Source: Candidatus Faecalibacterium faecipullorum (GTDB lineage: Bacteria; Bacillota; Clostridia; Oscillospirales; Ruminococcaceae). From it: a DNA stretch of 8,117 nucleotides. The position numbers and the translations under genes are program-made. Positions 6,167 to 8,117 of the stretch are shown piece by piece; positions within the stretch are counted from its first letter, which is position 1; the number at the start of each line of letters is the position of its first letter. The notes beneath the pieces were generated by a model. The model was not told the origin of the DNA, did no database searches, and saw only the letters and a program-made list of their open reading frames with translations. The stretch covers positions 1 through 8,117 of the forward strand of contig DWXX01000171.1 in the NCBI GenBank assembly GCA_019118985.1, read 5' to 3'.

Positions 6167-6185
6167 TCCTATAATCTCACTAGGA
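6167..6185. promoter_or_regulatory. Inverted repeat abutting the sufC -35 element
   Basis: TCCTA (6167-6171) and TAGGA (6181-6185), separated by 9 bp, lie directly upstream of the sufC -35 hexamer. Position and symmetry fit a dimeric regulator's site. The half-sites are short and no known regulator is recognised. Confidence 0.3.
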
Positions 6186-6544
6186 AATAAAGCGGGTGTG
6201 AAAAGTCTGGAAAGTTTTCCACACCCGGAGAGCCCGCCCGCCCCGGCGGAGGGTGTTGAAAAGTGGCGCAGCGGGCTATTCCGAAGTGGAAAACCCTCGA
6301 AACCCATGGGTTTTGGGGGTTTTCGCAGGGGGACGAAACCTGCGCCCCTGCTTTGGAAAATGCGGCCGGGCCGGCAGGCGGCGGGCGCAAAATACCGCCC
6401 CGCTTTACCTGCCGTATAAACCGGCTGGGAACTGCAGGTGTTGAAAACTCGGTTGAAAGGGTGGAAACCGGGCGGAAAATCCCTCCCGCTGGCGCCAAAA
6501 CCGGTGGAAAACCCGGTGGAAAGGGTGAAAAACTCCCCGCCTGG
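6186..6544. other. Non-coding divergent spacer built of inverted repeats and phased A-tracts
   Basis: About 360 bp between the two divergent promoters with no credible gene. It holds a run of inverted repeats: GGGTGTG/CACACCC (6194-6200, 6220-6226); AGCCCGC/GCGGGCT (6231-6237, 6271-6277); a 36-bp near-palindrome (6289-6324); GCAGGGG/CCCCTGC (6325-6331, 6345-6351); and CGGCAGG/CCTGCCG (6372-6378, 6408-6414). From 6444 to 6532 it carries eight short A-tracts preceded by G- or C-rich steps, spaced close to one helical turn. Purine-rich GTGGAAAA-type words recur throughout, including a direct repeat of CCGGTGGAAA (6501-6510, 6513-6522). Likely regulatory or a repeat family rather than coding. Confidence 0.6.
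6289..6324. repeat. 36-bp near-perfect palindrome
   Basis: The outer arms GAAAACCC (6289-6296) and GGGTTTTC (6317-6324) are perfectly complementary, and so are the two halves of the inner 14-bp palindrome AAACCCATGGGTTT (6300-6313). Only the 3-bp steps between them (6297-6299 and 6314-6316) do not pair, so 30 of 36 positions are symmetric. The next inverted repeat starts at the adjoining base, 6325. Confidence 0.8.
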
Positions 6545-6573
6545 TTGAATGCCCCGGTCAAACATGGTACAAT
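6545..6573 (+). promoter_or_regulatory. Promoter of the rhomboid-like gene and holB
   Basis: TTGAAT (6545-6550), a 17-bp spacer and TACAAT (6568-6573), with TG at 6565-6566 forming an extended -10. Start expected near 6580, about 67 nt before the ATG at 6647. Phased A-tracts end 12 bp upstream of the -35. Confidence 0.8.
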
Positions 6574-6646
6574 AACCATATTACGGCCCCACGTCCCAAA
6601 CCGGCGGCGCGGGGCTTTGCAATCTGACCTGAAACGGGAGGCGCCT

Positions 6647-7285
6647 ATGAACTGGCTGACCAAGCTCGAGCGGCGATTCGGCCGCTATACCATCCCCAAC
6701 CTGATCTCGATCCTGGTGGGCGGGCAGATCGTCGTCTATGCGGTAGAACTGTTCGTCAACCGTTATATCACCTATTATCTCAGCCTGACCCGCTCCGCCC
6801 TGTTCGACGGGGAGCTGTGGCGGCTGGTCACCTTCCTGTTCGTGCCGTCGGGGTCGGGCAGCATCCTGAACTTTGCGCTGTCGGCCTACTTTTTGTGGTT
6901 CATCGGCTCGGCGCTGGAGGGGGCGTGGGGCAGCTTCCGCTTTGACCTGTATGTCCTGGCGGGGGCGGCGGGGGCGGTTTTGGCCTGCCTGCTGACCGGC
7001 GCAGGGGGCAACTACTACCTGATCCTCTCGCTGACCCTGGCGTTCGCCATGCTCTACCCCGATATGCAGGTGCTGCTGTTCTTTTTCATCCCCATCAAGG
7101 TCAAGTACCTCGGCATCCTGGTGGGGGCGGGGTGGGTGCTCACCTTCCTGACCACGAGCTGGCTGGGGCGGGCCAATCAGCTGCTGAGCATGGCGGGCTT
7201 TTTCCTCTTCTTCGGGCCGATGCTCTGGTCCGACATACGCGCCTGGTGGCGGCGGGAGCAGTGGCGCCGCCGCAACCGCCGCTGA
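6647..7285 (+). CDS. Rhomboid-fold integral membrane protein, predicted non-proteolytic
   Basis: 212 aa from the ATG at 6647, with GGGAGG (6636-6641) 5 nt upstream. A longer in-frame reading from 6263 is rejected because it would translate through the promoter. About six hydrophobic segments are visible: roughly 17-37, 72-90, 101-117, 123-139, 142-168 and 178-194. A short amphipathic N-terminus and a very basic tail (RREQWRRRNRR) flank them. ELWRLVTFLFVP (56-67) matches the rhomboid WR motif in the first loop, and FIGSALEGAWGS (85-96) resembles the segment leading into the next helix. The serine motif GxSG is absent (the place reads ILSLTLAFAMLYPDMQ, 126-141) and no histidine is found in the last helices. 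A pseudoprotease or membrane-binding role is therefore likely; the actual partner is unknown. holB begins 14 nt downstream, so both probably share one mRNA. Confidence 0.82.
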   Translation: MNWLTKLERRFGRYTIPNLISILVGGQIVVYAVELFVNRYITYYLSLTRSALFDGELWRLVTFLFVPSGSGSILNFALSAYFLWFIGSALEGAWGSFRFDLYVLAGAAGAVLACLLTGAGGNYYLILSLTLAFAMLYPDMQVLLFFFIPIKVKYLGILVGAGWVLTFLTTSWLGRANQLLSMAGFFLFFGPMLWSDIRAWWRREQWRRRNRR

Positions 7286-7299
7286 AAGGGGGCGTCGCC

Positions 7300-8117
7300 A
7301 TGTGTGCGAGGATGCTGGACCGCCTGGCGGGCAACGACGCCCTGAAAGAAGAGGTGGGCAGGATGCTGGCCGCCCGCCGCCTCAGCCACAGCCTGCTGCT
7401 GGTGGGGGAGGCGGGGCTTGGGGCCGGCTTTGCGGCGCGGTGCATCGCAGCCGACTACCTCTACCCGTCGGGCGGCCCCGCCGCCGAAGCCCTGCTGCGG
7501 GGCGAGTGCTGCCGCGCCGTGGCCAAAGCCGGCGACCGTGACAGCGGCCGGGTCGAGACCGGCGTGGTGCGGGAGGCCATCGCCGTCGAGGGGATGGGCG
7601 CCGGCGGGCGCTACCTGGTGGGCCAGGTGACCGCCATGCGCAGCGAGATCTTCAACACAAGCCTGTCGGCCGAGGGGCGGGCCGTCCTGCTCTACCACGC
7701 CGACAAGATGAACGGCGAGTCGGCCAACGCCCTGCTGAAGGTGATGGAAGAGCCCCCCGCGGGGGTGCTGTTCCTGTTGACGGCGCAGTCGCTGGCGGGG
7801 GTGCTGCCCACCATCCGCAGCCGGTGCGCCGCCTTTGCGATGGCGCCGGTGCCGGTGGAGGCGTGCGCCGCCTACTGCGCCGGACAGGGGGTGGCCAAAA
7901 AGGAGGCCGCCCGCCTGGCCGAACTGTTCGAGGGGCGGATCGGCGCGGTGCTGGCCGCCGCGCAGGACCCCGCCCGCCGCAAACAGCTGGACGCCGCCGA
8001 AGCTCTGGCCAAAGCGGCGGCCGCCCACGACAACTACGCCGCCTCCGCCCTGCTGGCCGGCTATGAAAAAGACAAGGCGGCCGCGGGGGTCCTGCTGCGG
8101 GATTTCTGCGCCTATGC
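7300..8117 (+). CDS. holB: DNA polymerase III delta-prime subunit, C-terminus cut by window edge
   Basis: 272 codons from the ATG at 7300 (AAAGGGGG about 8 nt upstream) remain open to the edge; full-length proteins are about 320-335 aa, so some 50-60 residues of the collar domain are missing. RLSHSLLLVGEAGLG (27-41) is the AAA+ entry, and SANALLKVMEEPPAGVLFLL (141-160) with LPTIRSRC (169-176) are hallmark clamp-loader motifs, the last containing the SRC finger. The P-loop reads GEAGLGAGF without the Lys-Thr needed for nucleotide binding. The usual four-cysteine zinc finger is reduced to Cys70-Cys71, and the Walker B position reads LLYHADKM. Loss of ATP binding is known in delta-prime of some bacteria (E. 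coli), where it acts as a stator in the clamp loader. It should help load the sliding clamp at the replication fork. Confidence 0.92.
   Translation, partial: MCARMLDRLAGNDALKEEVGRMLAARRLSHSLLLVGEAGLGAGFAARCIAADYLYPSGGPAAEALLRGECCRAVAKAGDRDSGRVETGVVREAIAVEGMGAGGRYLVGQVTAMRSEIFNTSLSAEGRAVLLYHADKMNGESANALLKVMEEPPAGVLFLLTAQSLAGVLPTIRSRCAAFAMAPVPVEACAAYCAGQGVAKKEAARLAELFEGRIGAVLAAAQDPARRKQLDAAEALAKAAAAHDNYAASALLAGYEKDKAAAGVLLRDFCAY

Noticed and set aside
6263..6646. In-frame upstream extension of the rhomboid-like protein starting at GTG 6263
   Set aside because: It would translate through the promoter at 6545-6573, the segment is low-complexity, and a good ribosome binding site precedes ATG 6647.
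6107..6663. Minus-strand frames of 152 and 164 codons rich in Phe, Ser, Thr and Pro
   Set aside because: They arise from the repeated TTTTCCACC-type words, cross both promoters, and have no ribosome binding site or known domain.
7302..7541. 79-codon frame beginning with GTG inside the start of holB
   Set aside because: Out of frame with holB by two bases, Arg/Gly/Pro-rich, and without its own ribosome binding site.
7177..8028. 283-codon open frame on the minus strand
   Set aside because: Antisense to holB and the end of the rhomboid-like gene; the plus-strand reading has clear clamp-loader motifs.
1..8117. Mobile elements, CRISPR arrays, tRNA or rRNA genes, defence systems
   Set aside because: No regularly spaced direct repeats, transposase or integrase motifs, tRNA cloverleaf or rRNA signatures, and no defence-type domains were seen on either strand.

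Overview
The window is GC-rich, protein-dense bacterial chromosome. Several traits point to a clostridial Firmicute, most likely of the Ruminococcaceae/Oscillospiraceae type common in gut: a transketolase split into two adjacent genes, a short two-gene SUF-like Fe-S assembly system (ATPase plus scaffold), strong GGAGG-type ribosome binding sites, sigma-A-like promoters and U-tailed terminators. The taxonomic placement is inference from gene content. I see no mobile element, CRISPR array, tRNA or rRNA.

Layout from left to right. On the minus strand: the first 43 codons of a lipoprotein gene that runs off the left edge (1-130); an intergenic stretch with two hairpin terminators (264-358); the split transketolase operon (C-terminal subunit 380-1324, N-terminal subunit 1328-2179) with a clear promoter at 2268-2296; an L-Ala-D/L-Glu-type dipeptide epimerase (2420-3520); a GNAT acetyltransferase (3605-4108); and the Fe-S scaffold/ATPase pair sufB-like (4360-5280) and sufC-like (5282-6034), driven by a promoter with perfect TTGACA-17-TATAAT elements (6138-6166). 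On the plus strand, starting from a divergent promoter at 6545-6573: a rhomboid-fold membrane protein that lacks the protease catalytic residues (6647-7285), followed at once by holB, the DNA polymerase III delta-prime subunit (7300 to the right edge, C-terminus missing).

How the genes work together. The two transketolase halves are spaced 3 nt apart and form one enzyme of the non-oxidative pentose phosphate pathway. SufC and SufB, 1 nt apart, form a minimal Fe-S cluster assembly complex with no cysteine desulfurase gene beside it. The epimerase probably recycles peptidoglycan dipeptides. The rhomboid-like gene and holB look like one transcription unit. The remaining neighbours look like housekeeping genes with separate promoters.

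The most unusual part is the 612-bp divergent intergenic region 6035-6646. It holds a consensus promoter facing left, a chain of inverted repeats including a 36-bp near-perfect palindrome, and eight short A-tracts that keep close to the DNA helical repeat immediately upstream of an extended -10 promoter facing right. That suggests intrinsically curved regulatory DNA. No unmistakably new multi-gene system is visible.
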